64,000 bases of DNA, from the NCBI GenBank assembly GCA_900074885.1, contig FJUW01000040.1, forward strand, positions 492,019 to 556,018. Reading direction: 5' to 3'. The translations under genes and the position numbers were made by a program. How positions within the stretch are numbered: the first letter of the stretch is position 1; every line of letters begins with the position of its first letter. The notes beneath the pieces are model-generated. The model had not been told where the DNA came from. It ran no database searches and saw nothing but the letters and a program-made list of their open reading frames with translations. Source of the stretch: Rhynchosporium graminicola (lineage: Eukaryota > Ascomycota > Leotiomycetes > Helotiales > Ploettnerulaceae). Below are positions 45,231 through 58,000 of this stretch, one piece after another.

Positions 45231-47288
45231 TCAGAGGCCGGGCCCCTTTCCGAGATTGTTTTCCCAAGTGTCGAAGTCGGTCGGTGGAAGTGCTCCCATA
45301 GTACTTAGAATTGAGTCATCAATGTCCCATGTGGCTCCATATAATTGATCGAAGTTACTCACGTCCCCAAATTCGTCTACAAAACTCGATTCTAGAGAAG
45401 GTCTATAAGCGGAGAAGTCTTCCATTGCACCTAGCTGTATTGGACGCGTGAGCTGGAAGTTTTCGGATGAGCCCTGCGCCCGGACAAGTAAGTACATGAA
45501 CATTGTGTTGTGTAAGGGCTGCTCACATCTTGTATATGACTGGTGTTTAGTCGGTCGACTAAACCGGGGAACTCCCCCTCGATATCTGCGGCTAGAACTG
45601 TCGCCAAAGGCATGTTCTTGAAGGAGTCGATACATTTGAGTAAGAAACGTAGTGGTCTTTCATACAGCTCGACTTGCTGCTCGAGCCAGAAGCTGGCGAA
45701 GACGGTGACAGCATTATACAGGCAAAATGGGAATCCAAGAAAGAACTAAGGGAATTAGTAAAAGCGGATATACCTACTGTCAAGAACAAAACTCACTACA
45801 CGATTGTCCCAGTGGCATGTCATCTCCATCAGCCTGAAAATGCTAAAAGCGACCTCGAGACACTTTTTTCTACCCTGGGCAATCATTTCAGCAGAGACCG
45901 GATCTTCTCTAACTTGGGACTGAGCTGCGCGATGTACGCAAATGGTAGTAGCAGCGGCGAAGACATCCAGGAATACGCTCGAAGGTGTTAGCTGCGACGG
46001 TCGGGATGTCAGGTATTGAGGTACGCAAAAAATGGTAGTTAATGGATCGTTTAGTCTCTGCGGCTTCAACCAGGCGTTCCCGGGGGTTTGAGCTGCTGGT
46101 GTGTTAAGATCGAATCGCTCAAGTTCGCTTAACTTATTTCCGCATAATGAAGAAATGACGACTTGACAGGCAAAGGACGATATATGCTCGGGTTCTTGCG
46201 CGGCTATAGCCTGAGAAAGAAACACACGCGGTTCCGCTTGTAAATTCATGAATGCTTCATTAGAAATAGGCAAGTAAGTTCGTATCTATTTGTTCAGTCA
46301 ATGTTATAGTACGAGCAGAATGAATAACTCACATCGCGTTCATCAATCAAAGTTGGCCATCTCATTGAAATACAACTGTAACGATCCAAGATGAACGCCA
46401 TCCAAAATACCCGTCTCTTTGTCTCGATTTCAGTCATGTCCTTGACTGTACCGATGATAGCCAGACTAGAATTTGTGGGTGGCTTAGCGATATCGATCCG
46501 ATGAAATTTCATCATTTGAACCAGACGAACTGCTTTGGATGAGGATATCCAAGCTCTGTGAGGAAGTCCCTGTAACATTTCGTAGAACGATATCAAAATC
46601 CAGGATTGTGCATGAGCCAGACTCGAACTATCAATTCTCTTATTTTGGAGTTCCGCTTCCTGGAGCAATTTTCGAGAAGAGTTATATAGTTGCTCGCGAT
46701 ATTTCGAGTATTCCTCGCTTACAGCAGCTGATATTGCAAAAATTGCATGCTGGAGATACTTGGGCGGACGACATTGATCATATCGTTCCGGGTGTATGAT
46801 GTTCACTGCCGGGTGAACAAATTCGAAGTAAATACGATCTCTATTCAAGCATCAGACATAATACTTGGTAAGACTAAGAGTACTCACAAGGCTGTAGTAG
46901 TGTTTTCGTCTAGTGAGGCCTCATCCAACTTGGTCTTGGCAGCTTCGGCCTGGCCAGGCGATGAGGAAGCTTCGCCTTGTTGTTGGTCCTTTGCTCGAAG
47001 TAACTGCTCAACCCGTCCTACTCAGGTCAATCCACATTCTCATCTGAGGTTCTGTTTGCAGAACGAACCAAGACGACTCTCCAGCTGGCGTACACGTGAC
47101 GATCTTTCTCCTTCGACTTTCCTCAAACCTCCTGGTACGCCAGGAGCCACGTACTCGCAATCGAAGCCAAATTTGAGACATGATTGGCACTTCGGTAACT
47201 CCTTGTTGCACTTTAACTTGCGCCTGCGACAGAAAGCGCAGGCCATCCGGTTTGGTGTCGTGACTGTGTCATGTCCAAGGTCAGACAT
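45231..47288 (-). CDS. Zn2Cys6 fungal transcription factor
   Basis: Exons 47288-47069, 47020-46888, 46840-46333, 46285-45797, 45745-45527 and 45473-45231 give 603 aa. The binuclear zinc cluster is near the N terminus: ACAFCRRRKLKCNKELPKC followed by QSCLKFGFDCEY, with all six cysteines. It is followed by a short coiled linker (RVRQLESRL) and the middle homology region, which contains HPERYDQCRPPKYLQHAIF, RAWISSSKAVRLVQMM and ETKRRVFWMAFILDRYSC; these are the standard fungal-specific transcription factor domain landmarks. The tail is acidic and may be the activation region. Introns are 47-53 bp with good donors. No known regulator is close enough for a name. It is convergent with the ceramidase remnant, and its start codon lies next to RIP-affected retrotransposon DNA. 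Confidence 0.9.
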
Positions 47289-47479
47289 GTTGGAAGTTTT
47301 GAGTGATCTAATTTCTTCTGTAATTAGTCGATTATACTATCGTATATGTACGTATAGTAATACCCCTGGAGACTAGTATTATGCCTCGATATCATATGAA
47401 CTAGATAAACTATAGGTTCTATAATTCCTTTAAGATAAGTTAGCTTTCTAATTGATATCTATACCTCTTATTCTAGGTA

Positions 47480-50400
47480 TAAAACAGTTATATTTAGTAT
47501 TACTATAAAGGCCTTAAGGTCTTATGGGCTAAGTAGTTTAATAAAACCGTCTACTGCGTTCTCTTTTAAGGGTATATACTAAGGGTTTAAATAACCTCTA
47601 GCGACCTCCTAGCGAAAGTAGTAAAATTTGATATCGATATACTTAGTATATTAGTATAATTTAGGGTTCTCTAATAGAGATAAAGCTCCCTGATTATCGC
47701 ACTGTATCTCTATACTCCTAGAGTTAAGCTTATTATAGCCTAGCTCCTTTAGTACTTGGCGTATCTATGAAGCTTCTCTAGTAAAGGCGTATATAGCTAT
47801 ATACTCTGCTTCTGTAGAGGTAAGAGCTATAGTAGTCTATCGCTTTGAAATAGCTAAGAAAATACCTCCTATAAGAAAGAAATAAACTCCGGTATATAAT
47901 ACTCTATTAATTCGGTTACTAGCTTAATTAGAGTTATAGAAACCTCTTAATTTTATCTTTTCTCTATTAGTAACGTCTCCTTCGTAAGTCGTAGTATAGT
48001 ACTTCGTACCTTATAAGTATATAAGTACTCTCTTAGCGCTCGTAAGGTATTAAAGTAATAGATTTATTAGAAATTATAATAATATAGAATAGTAATATAA
48101 TATATCCTAGCGAGTATAAGCTAGGTACTATAGACTACTATAAAGCTATTAATATAGCTTAATTTCTTATGGAGTAGCTACTCCCTTGAATTTGACTATA
48201 GAAACCTCTGAACTAGTAGTAAAAGGCGTATTAGCGCTCTTATAGTTAGTTATTCTAAATCGATCTAATATCTTATCGATATATGTATCTTAGTAAAGAG
48301 AAATCGTCTTCTTCTCTCTATTATATATAATTCTAACGCTAAGGAAGTATTTAGCTAGTCTAGCTAGTAGAATATCGAATATAGTGAGAATCTTCTTCTT
48401 AAGCTCTTTAAGAGCTATTCTAGCCTTTAAGATAACTAGAAAATCGTCGATATAAGTAATAATAATTATTCTAGTTTCTTAGTTAATATATACGTAATTG
48501 TCAGTTTATAAAGGTATAAAGTCGATAATACCGAACTCCTTGCGTAGTATCTCTTACTAAAGGCGTGGAGACTGCTTCAGACTATATAGAGCCTTTAGTA
48601 AGTGTATATATTCCTTATCTATAAGTTTACGCCTAAATTATCTATAAAATAGCGGTAATTTAATATATATCGAGGTGTCGGCTTCACTATATAAGAATGC
48701 TTTTACTATATTAAACTATTCGACTTCTAAGTCGTATTCTGCTGCAACTACTAAGCCTATCTTCTAAGTAGAAGATTTATAGACTTTAGTATACGTCTAA
48801 TTATAATTATAATTAAATCGTTACGTATAACCTTAGACTATAAATCTGACTTTATATTTATCGATTTTACTATCTATATCTCTCTTAGTCTTGAAAACTA
48901 GACGGGAACCTAGTACTCTATACCCTTTTAGCATATTAGAGCGACTTATAGTCTTCTAAGTCGACTTCTCCTTAAGAGATTAGTACTCCTTAATAATCGC
49001 TTTCTTCTATTCTAGCTAATTAGCTCTCTTTATAGCCTGATCTAAAGTAGTCGGATTATCTAAGAATAGAGACTCTTCTTAAGCTATATAAAAGGCGAGT
49101 CGATATTAACTAGTATTCTCTTATACTTCTTCAAGTAGTGAAATTACATAAGAATAGCTATTATTTAGTTCCGGGGTTACCTTAGGCGTCGAATTTAGAG
49201 TTAGATTATTATAGCTAGAGCGTATAGCCCTAGGGACGTATTCCGGTATATAGTTCTTAGATCCAGGAGGCTTATTACGCTTCTTTTATATAGTAATTTA
49301 CTTCGGAATATCGACCTCTAGTGCTAGAACTTCGTCTATAACTATAGACTCGGCATCTTCTATACTATTGATTTCGACTTCGGAATCCTTATCTTAGCTT
49401 ATAATACTTATATTAGAAGTAGTACTAGTAACTTCGGCGTTCTGATTTTAGCTTAAATTATCGATAGAATCACCCCTAGTTTAAGGTACTACTATAGCGT
49501 CTTCTTCATAAGGTTCTATAACTAAACTATCTTTATTAAACTATAGATAAGAGGTACGAACTACCTTTCTATTAACTAGGTATCTATAGATATTATAACC
49601 TTTAAATCCTATTAGAATACTCTTTTTAGCTCTAGGAGCTACCTTATACCTCTAGACTCTCTTCTTCTTATTAATTAGTATAAAGATAAGATATCCTAAT
49701 ATATAGAGATACTTAATAGAGGGAGTATAATTCACTCCTAGCTTAATATTATCCTAGAAGCACTTAAAAGGAGTTTTCCCTTCTACTCTAGAGGTAGAAG
49801 TAAGGTTAGCGATATATATATAGGCGAGTAGAATCTCCGGCTATATATAATCAGGTATATTCTGATCTATTATAACTATACGTACTTTCTTAATAATCGT
49901 ATATATAGAGCGTTTAGCTCTTCTATCTTACTCTAGAGTATATAGAGTAAACTCCTCTAGTAGTATTCTAAGGTAATTAGTAAGCTTTTTTATCTAAGAG
50001 GAAGAGTACTTCTTACTCTTATTATATCTCTATACTTTAATTTTATAGTAATACTATATTTCGGCTAACTTAATTAGCTTTTAATTAGCTAGGTATATAT
50101 CTGACTTCTTAGTGTAAATAAAAGCCTACTTTCTAGTCGAATAAGCGTATAAGAAGATAGAGGCGTAAGAGTAACTATTCAGACCCTTAGGTTTAAGGTA
50201 TACTATATCTATATAGATTTTATCTATTGATCTAGTAGGTTAGGTATATACTAATATCTTATTAACCTTCCGAATAAGTCGGCCTTTCTTATATAGTATA
50301 TAAAAGCGAGTTCTACTAGTCTTAAGCTCTATAAACTTTATACTAGTAACTATAGATTAAGTATATCGTACTACGTTAAAGCTAGCGTGATATATACGTT

Positions 50401-52000
50401 TATACTAAAGCTCTATATCGACTATAGCTTACTCTACTACTATAAGTAAGCTTAAACCCGAAAGGCTAGCGTATCTTATACCGGAGGTCTCTTTAATAAT
50501 AAATAGATATTTATTAATTATATAGATCTCTTTCTCCTTAGATATATAGAGAATAGAGCTACGTAAATAACCTTCCAATTTACTTAATTTAGAACCGGAG
50601 TATAAGTAGACTAGAGACTATAGGATATATAGTATATCGTAGTACTCTAATATATATACTATACTATCGGTTTTTAGCGCTTTAATCGTATAACTTCTAA
50701 TCCTAATAGAGCGTAATAGCTTATTAATAATAAGTATATACTATAAATTATCTCTTAGTGTATATAAGGTAAACTTAGAAAGGTCGTTAGATATATACTC
50801 TATAGCGCTAGTATCGAAGAGCTATTATAACTTATTATAGTAAGAGAATATAGCTATAGAAGCTATAATAGTAAGGAAATATAATAAAAGGGCTACGCTA
50901 AAGATACTACTACTATCGGAATTGTTATTCTTCTCCTTCTTCTTTCTATTATTAGTCTTCTTCTTATTAGTTTTATTAGTCTTACTCTCTCCTTCCTTCT
51001 TCTTTAGCTATTCGGTATATAGGATTCACTTCTTTCTAGACTTCTTCTTAAACTCTTTCTTCTTCTGCTTATTAACTATAAAGTAGTTCTCTAGAGAGTA
51101 CTTTAGTAATAGCTATTTGTAGTACTTATAAGAAAGTCTAATTTAATCTTTACTAGCTAGCTTTATACCTCTGCTACTTCCTTTCTTAGTATTAGGAGCA
51201 GACTTATTACTATATAAGGCTTATCCTGTTATCTTTCTAGTAGAATTACTAGCTCTAGCTTTATTAGTAATATCTTAATTAGACTAATTAGAGTTACTCT
51301 TAAGTTAGCTTTCTTATTTATATCTAGGTTATTACTAGAAGAAACTCTTAAGAGAGAACGTTATCTTTTAGCTTATATAAGCTACTTCTCTGAAACTATA
51401 GTAATAAATATAATTAGATATTATACTAGAGGTAGAGCTATTATTAAAGTCTCTAATTTGATAATTAAGAGCTTAAAAGCGATAATAAACTTCTCTAGGG
51501 AGTTGAAATCATTATACTAGAGCTTGACGTAATCTTATATAGCGTTATATACTAGTATATTACTACTTCCTTCGTACTGCGCTTATAAGGCCTCTTATAT
51601 ATCTAATATAATAGTTTTACTAGTTATATACGCGAGAGGTCCGGCCTTATAATTCAATATGATTACTAGCTTTATTTAACTCTCTTTAGACTCTTAATCT
51701 TACTACTTCTTAAGGGCTTTATTATCGATCTTATTATTCTATTTATCTACCTCTTTAAGTATATAGTCACGCGATTTAATATTAAGAAACTTACTAATTC
51801 TATTAGTTTTAGTAATATTTAGTACCTTATCTCTTTATTCTGTATAGTTCTCTCCTCTCTTAAGTTTATAGCTATCTACTAAGTTTAAGGATATAGAGCT
51901 ACTTATCTTCTTACGTTTATATAGCTTTAGCGTAATCGTAGTAATAAGTTCTGATTCCGAGTCTTCCGGATCCTCTAGATAGTCTTAGGATATCGATTTA
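47480..52000 (-). mobile_element. Ty1/copia retrotransposon, degenerate
   Basis: Read on the minus strand, pol can be followed in one main frame. A GAG-pre-integrase-like region with HASFNVVRY lies near 50.4 kb, with integrase remnants below it. Reverse transcriptase begins near 48.95 kb (LVFKTKRDIDSKIDKYKVRF) and carries the YIDD box at 48457-48434. RNase H has STEAEYIAIYAFTREA near 47.8 kb and ends around 47.5 kb with KYIDIKFYYFR, then IPLKENAVDGF. The domain order integrase-RT-RNase H is diagnostic for copia. Dozens of in-frame stops, mostly TAG and TAA, make it inactive. A Lys/Asn-rich stretch at about 50.9-51.1 kb and an upstream region to 52 kb probably represent gag. I could not find its LTR boundaries, so the ends are approximate. 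Confidence 0.85.
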
Positions 52001-54587
52001 GTATCTATAGAAGTTAAATTAAGTATATTTTAAGTCCTAGGGACTTAGGTAATAGCTTCTAGCGCTAGCGCGGAAAACTCTGCACCTCGAGATGCGATAA
52101 TTTCGGAATTATCGACTTTAACTACTATATAAGTATAAGTATTAAGTACTATATAGCTTATTTATAGTAATAAAGACTCTAAAGACTCTTTAATAGAGCT
52201 AGAGTTATTAGAGTATACTTCTTCGACTTCTTTTAATAATAGCGTAAGTATAATAGCTAAAGAACTCTCTCTACTAGTACTTTACGCGGCTATATTTACT
52301 ATAGAAAGACGCGCTAGTTTAACTAACTATATGCGTATACTATACTTTAATCAGAAGCTTATAACTTAAATCTCTACCTTCCCTTTTAGTACTAAGAAAT
52401 AGTTCGACGCTTACTATTAAGAATTATAATACTACTACTTCTTTGAGTACTACTCTACTTCTAGCTATCGGGGCTTATAACTTATAGTAAAGTTATATTA
52501 ATCTTTAGAGTTAGGTATAGAGTAGTTAAATAATATTAGTTATATTATAGTACTAATTACTATAGAGAGTTAACTAAAGGTATTATCTAGGAATATCCGC
52601 ACGAACTATATATATAACTATAGTTACCTGATTTATACTAAGACTTATATCCTTATAATATTAACTCTTTAAGTAACGTAAGTTGAATCTATTATAATAG
52701 AGTATTAGAAGTATTAGCTATTAAAGCTTTAGTTATAACTTTAGTTATAAGTACTTTTTTAATCTATAGTTTCTTAGTCTTTTTCGCTTTTCTGCTACTT
52801 ATTATATAATTTAGAATTAAAAGCTTATTAAGTAAAGTTGGAAGATTAATTAGATCTAATTTAAGTACTTTATTACTAGTAAAGCGTTTCTTTTTTATTT
52901 AGTTCGCTATTACCTTATAATTAGTAAATAATTATAAAGTGTTTTATACTCCTAGCTTACCTGCTCGAGTAGTTCTTTTAGCTAATTATATATAAATATC
53001 TCTTATACGATAAGTAAGTTATACTTCTAAGATTTGAATATCTCTTAACTAAGTAATAGCTTTTATATTAACTTTTATACTACTAGTAATCTAATTAGTT
53101 ATTTATTATAAAATAAATAGATAATACGAACTTTTTAATAACTTTTAATAATAGTAAGTAATAACTAGGAATATTACCTTATACTTTAGATAATTCGATA
53201 AGATTCGAGTTTCGGATAATAGTTCTAAATAGTATCTTATTACTTTCTTATAAATTTATATTCAGTCTAGAAATAATCTATTCCTAATACTTATACTTTA
53301 TCTAAAGTATTATATAAGAGCTATTAAAGTAGTTAGTAAATAGATAAGAAATACTTAGATTCTAACTTATAAGTTTTTATTAACTTTATCTAAGATATAA
53401 TTTATATTATAAAGAGTATCTAAGAGTAAGATACTCTTTAGCTAATTCGCCTCCTTTATACTTTATATTCTACTAGAATCGATACCTCGATTAAAATATA
53501 TAGTATAATAGATAATTATATACTTAACTTACTATCGCTAATTATAATAATAATTATTAATATATTATAAAAATATTCCTTAGCTTATATTTTTAAAACG
53601 TTTTTAGTATATTTTATTTATATAAGATAGATATTATATACTTACCTTAAGCTTATAATAGATCTATATTAGTTATAATCGCTTTTAACTCTATACTATA
53701 AAAATAATAAAATTATAAAGATTTATATTCAGATTCTAAGATTATATTTATATATTAATACTATATATAAAAAGCTTAAAAGTATCCTAAGGCTATCTAT
53801 ATATTAATATATAAGCGATTAAATACAAGTATTAGATATATAGGTAGTAAGTACTTCTTAAATAATTCTTAAGTACTTATATTATTTTTTAATCCTCGAG
53901 ATAGTTTACGAATAATATCTTATTTATTTTACTACGAACTCGTTTAAAACCTATATTGACTTAGATAACTTCCTACTTAACTAATATATAAGCTTAATCT
54001 AGAAATAAATAAGTTATAAGCTTAAAATCCGAATTATTATATATAATCTGAATATATTACTAATTCTCTTATCTGATATAACGTAGTTAATAGTCTTACT
54101 AAATACTTAAGAAGTAATTAGTTTATATTTTAGAAAGAGAATAAGGATAAATACTAGACTATCTAATTCCTTTTAGAAACTTCTTTCTTACTTAATAAGT
54201 TATAAGTATATTAATTAAGGATTTATTATAAAAGCTTAGAAATATATCGCTAATAGTTTAAGCCCTAGGAAATTATATAATCTATTATTTATAAGATTCT
54301 GTATAGACTACTTATACTTAATTAAAGAGTTAGTAACTCTAACCTAAATAGTTATTAAGTACTTACTTCCTTTATAGCTATATCTTATATCCTATATAAT
54401 AGAAGTAATAAAACCCTTAAGAATATACCCTAGGGTTAAGATTAGTAGTAATATAGTATATATATATTCTCTATAAGAAGTGAAAATAACCTAAGGGTAT
54501 TTCTTTAAGTTATTAGGAACTAGATAGTTAAATACGACTTCGTAAGGTAAATTCACTAGCTTTTAAGAGCTATTATAATAAGGAATT
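52001..54587. other. unidentified AT-rich DNA left of the gypsy insertion
   Basis: Very AT-rich sequence, poorer in G and C than the copia and gypsy remnants. I could not recognise any domain on either strand. It is continuous with 61246-62343 if the gypsy element is removed, so it was the insertion target and may itself be an old element. Confidence 0.45.
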
Positions 54588-55037
54588 TGTAACGTTGCTA
54601 GTTCTGACTAGTACGCGGTATACAGGCTCGTCGGTTAGTATCAGCTATAAAGTAAAGTAAATATGAAGTTCGGTTCTCAATTGGAATTAAGACGTTATAA
54701 GCAGGTATTAATTGCTATATGAATTTAAGTACGAAGCTCCTATCTAATAGCAGAAGTGCTAGTCTTATATAGAATCTTCGTTCCCTTATACTAGCTATAT
54801 AAGATTATCTTGCAGAGCGCGTAAGCTCTCGCGACCTATCTAGCAGTCTAGCATATCACGTGATCCTGGATCACCTATAGTCGCTAGTTTATACTATAAC
54901 CGTATTAGTGCTTTTTCTCTAATAGTACTAACTCTTTTCTAGTACTAAAACCTGTCTAGTACTTACTACTAGGTAGTACTATTAGTATTCTAGTACTAGG
55001 ACGGTTTTAGTGCTAAGAACTATACTAGTTCGTGATA
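54588..55037 (-). repeat. gypsy 3' LTR (left copy)
   Basis: 450 bp, starting TGTAACG and ending GTGATA. Aligns end to end with 60796-61245; nearly all mismatches are C/T or G/A. Both copies contain the CACGTGATCCTGGATCAC stretch. Confidence 0.95.
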
Positions 55038-55054
55038 CTATCACCCTTCTATCT
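55038..55054 (-). promoter_or_regulatory. candidate polypurine tract
   Basis: Read on the minus strand, the 17 bases directly inside the 3' LTR are purine-rich (AGATAGAAGGGTGATAG), in the position expected for the plus-strand primer of reverse transcription. Confidence 0.5.
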
Positions 55055-58000
55055 TAGCATGTCCCTACGCTTAAGTACGCCTAAGGAAATATCGACGACT
55101 ACCTATAGCTATCTCCTTCTTTTATTATACCCTCTGAACGCTTATCTAAATAAGTCGATTATATTATACTTAGAAGATAAATAGAATTAAGTAGTAAAAT
55201 TATAATACTATATACTAGATATGAAAAGGCGGAATATAAAAAGTATATATCGCCTTATAATCCTAAACTAACCTAATATAGTTATTACGCCTAATTAAAT
55301 AAATCCTGCGATATTCGTATAAGGAACCGGATACCTATAGCTTCCGAATAAGAAAGTCTAGATTCCTAAATCGAAAAATTAGAGAATAAGGAAGACTCGA
55401 CTATAGCTAAGTTCTATACGCGAATTATAAGGTTAAAGAAATAGAAACGTTTCTTATATAAATAATAGTAAAAGATAATTACTACTAGTCTGAACTCGAT
55501 AGCTAAGCTCGATACTCTTAAAGCTCTAGAAAAAGAAGAAAAGAAGAAATAAGAAAAGGAGAAAGTACCTAATAATACTAAGTTAGCGGGCGCGGAACCC
55601 TCTAGTTCCGACGTCCCTATCGACCCCTCGTTCGACCTGATAGTCGACTTTCCTTTTAACTCTATTAACCCGCTCTAAGTAAATCTAGGTTTTATTAATA
55701 GAAATTAGCTAGTAATACTAAGTAATAAAAGCTTAACTTAAGTTCCTATATATTTTCCAAATATAAGTAGTTCTTCTATTTCACTAGGTATCTAATAATA
55801 CCTCGTTTATACTAATAGTTTAGTAGTTCCTCTATATTATATTCTACGAGTAAGTTAACTAGTTTAGTATATATCTTCAGGGCTAATAGTGCTCTTAGTA
55901 GTACTTTTTCTAATAAGGATATATAGAATATTAGGAATATCTTCTTTATTATAGCTAGTAGCTAGAGTTTATAATTCAAAAGTCCTTTAACTTATTTAAT
56001 TTTAAATAGTCTAAGTTTCTTATAGTCTAGCTTATCACTTAGTCTCTATATATTAATATTTTTATATAGAAAGTAAACCCTATCCCCCTCCTATAGTATT
56101 AGCTTCTAATTATAATTCTTATTATAGTAATACGTATTCTTTTCTACTATAAACTAGAGTTCCTCTATAAGTTCCTTATAGAGGTCCTAGATATTCCTAA
56201 CCTAGATACAAGCTATATTATTATCTTTAACTATTAAGTTAGGTTCTCTATAGGTAATAGGTTCGTAACTATAATTCGCGAAGAATAGTATAACCTTTAT
56301 TATTTCCGTAATCGAGTTATTATATATAAATTCTACTAATAGTAGTAGTTCTATCTAATTATTTTATTAATAATTAATATAGTAGTATAAGTATATTTTA
56401 ACTATTTAGTTTATTCTTTTATTTCTTTTATTAGTCTAAGGATAGAAAGCTATTAATAGTTTTCATTTAGTCCTTAAGAACTCTATTAAAGTATTCTAGA
56501 ACTTTAATATAAATAACTTATCTCGATCCGATATGATTTCTTCGGGTACTCTATATTTAGAGACTACCTCCTTAAGGTATACTTATACTAAGTGTTTAGC
56601 TATAAGAGTAGATAAGACTAGTACTAAGATTATATACTTAGTAAGTCTTTCTATAATAATAAGTATTATATTATAGCTAACTCTCGTGACTAGGTCTTTC
56701 GATAGTAATAATAGCCTTATAAAGTCCTATAATATCGATTTCCAAGATATTAGTAGTATTAGTACTATAATTATCTGCTTATAAGGTGCATATTAGGAAG
56801 ACTTATTCCTGATATAAGTATTATAGTTAGCTAGTATTTCTTTAACTACTTAGCGGAGTCCTTCTAACTAATAGTTTCTTAAAATCCTTAGATATATTCT
56901 TCGTATCCCTTAGTATCTATACGCGAGAAGCTTATATTATTCTTTAATATATATTTCTACTAACCTTAGTAGAAGCTAAATTTTCCTATTAACTTATAAA
57001 ATACTATTCTTAATTATATTCCTTATAATAAGTTCCTTAGTCTTATCTAGGGATATTCTATCCTTCTTCTAAGCCTCTTTTCAGGTATTATACTAAGGTC
57101 CCTTAATTTCTTACTCGATCGTAATAGCTTCTTAGATATTAGTAACTATATCTCTATTATCTAGCTATCTAAGTAAGGCGATCTTATTATAGACCTTATT
57201 ATCCTTATAACTTAGTAATCTACTTAGAGTATCTGCTTATATATTATCCTTTCCCTATATATACTTAATAACTAGATCAAAAAAGGCGAGTTCCTCTAAC
57301 TATCGGGCTAATTAACGATTATCTAAGACCTTAGTAATTATAAAAGTTCGGAAATTCATATAGTTAGTATAGATAATAACTAGGAACTTAGCTTCTTATA
57401 AGTATATTTTCTAGTATTTAAGTACTTTAATAATTGCTATAAGTTCTTTCTTATAGATATTATAATTCTATTTAGCTAGAGATATTTTCTCTAAAAAGTA
57501 AGCGACTAAGTATAGTTGTCTTTTATTATCTCGCTATAGGTATACTATACTAGTATAAGTATTAGAGGTATCTATTTCTATTATACTTTCCTTCTTTTCG
57601 TCGAAACTATATAGGATTAGTTCTTTTATGAATTCTTTCTTAATTCTCTGAAAAGCTTCCTTATACTAGCTAGTCTAAGTAAAAGGAACGCTCTTCCTTA
57701 TTAAGCTTATAAGTAATTAAGTAATCTTAGAATAGTTTCTAATAAACTATTAGTAGAAGTTAGCGAAACTTAACTATAACTATATATCCTTAATATTCTT
57801 TAGTAATTCCTATTCCTTTATAGCTCTGATTTTCTCCGGGTTAATACTTATCTCTTCTAAGTGAATAATATGCTTTAGGAAAGTGACTTATTTAACTAAG
57901 AATTTATATTTTAATAACTTTAGTCTAGAATCTACTCTATATAGTACTTCTATAACTTAGGTAATATAGCCTTAGTATACCTCGATAGTCTCCGAGTATA

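Noticed and set aside
36275..47288. secondary-metabolite cluster reading of the biotin genes plus Zn2Cys6 factor
   Set aside because: No backbone synthase, P450 or transporter is present. The biotin enzymes are primary metabolism, and the factor is separated from them by the ceramidase remnant.
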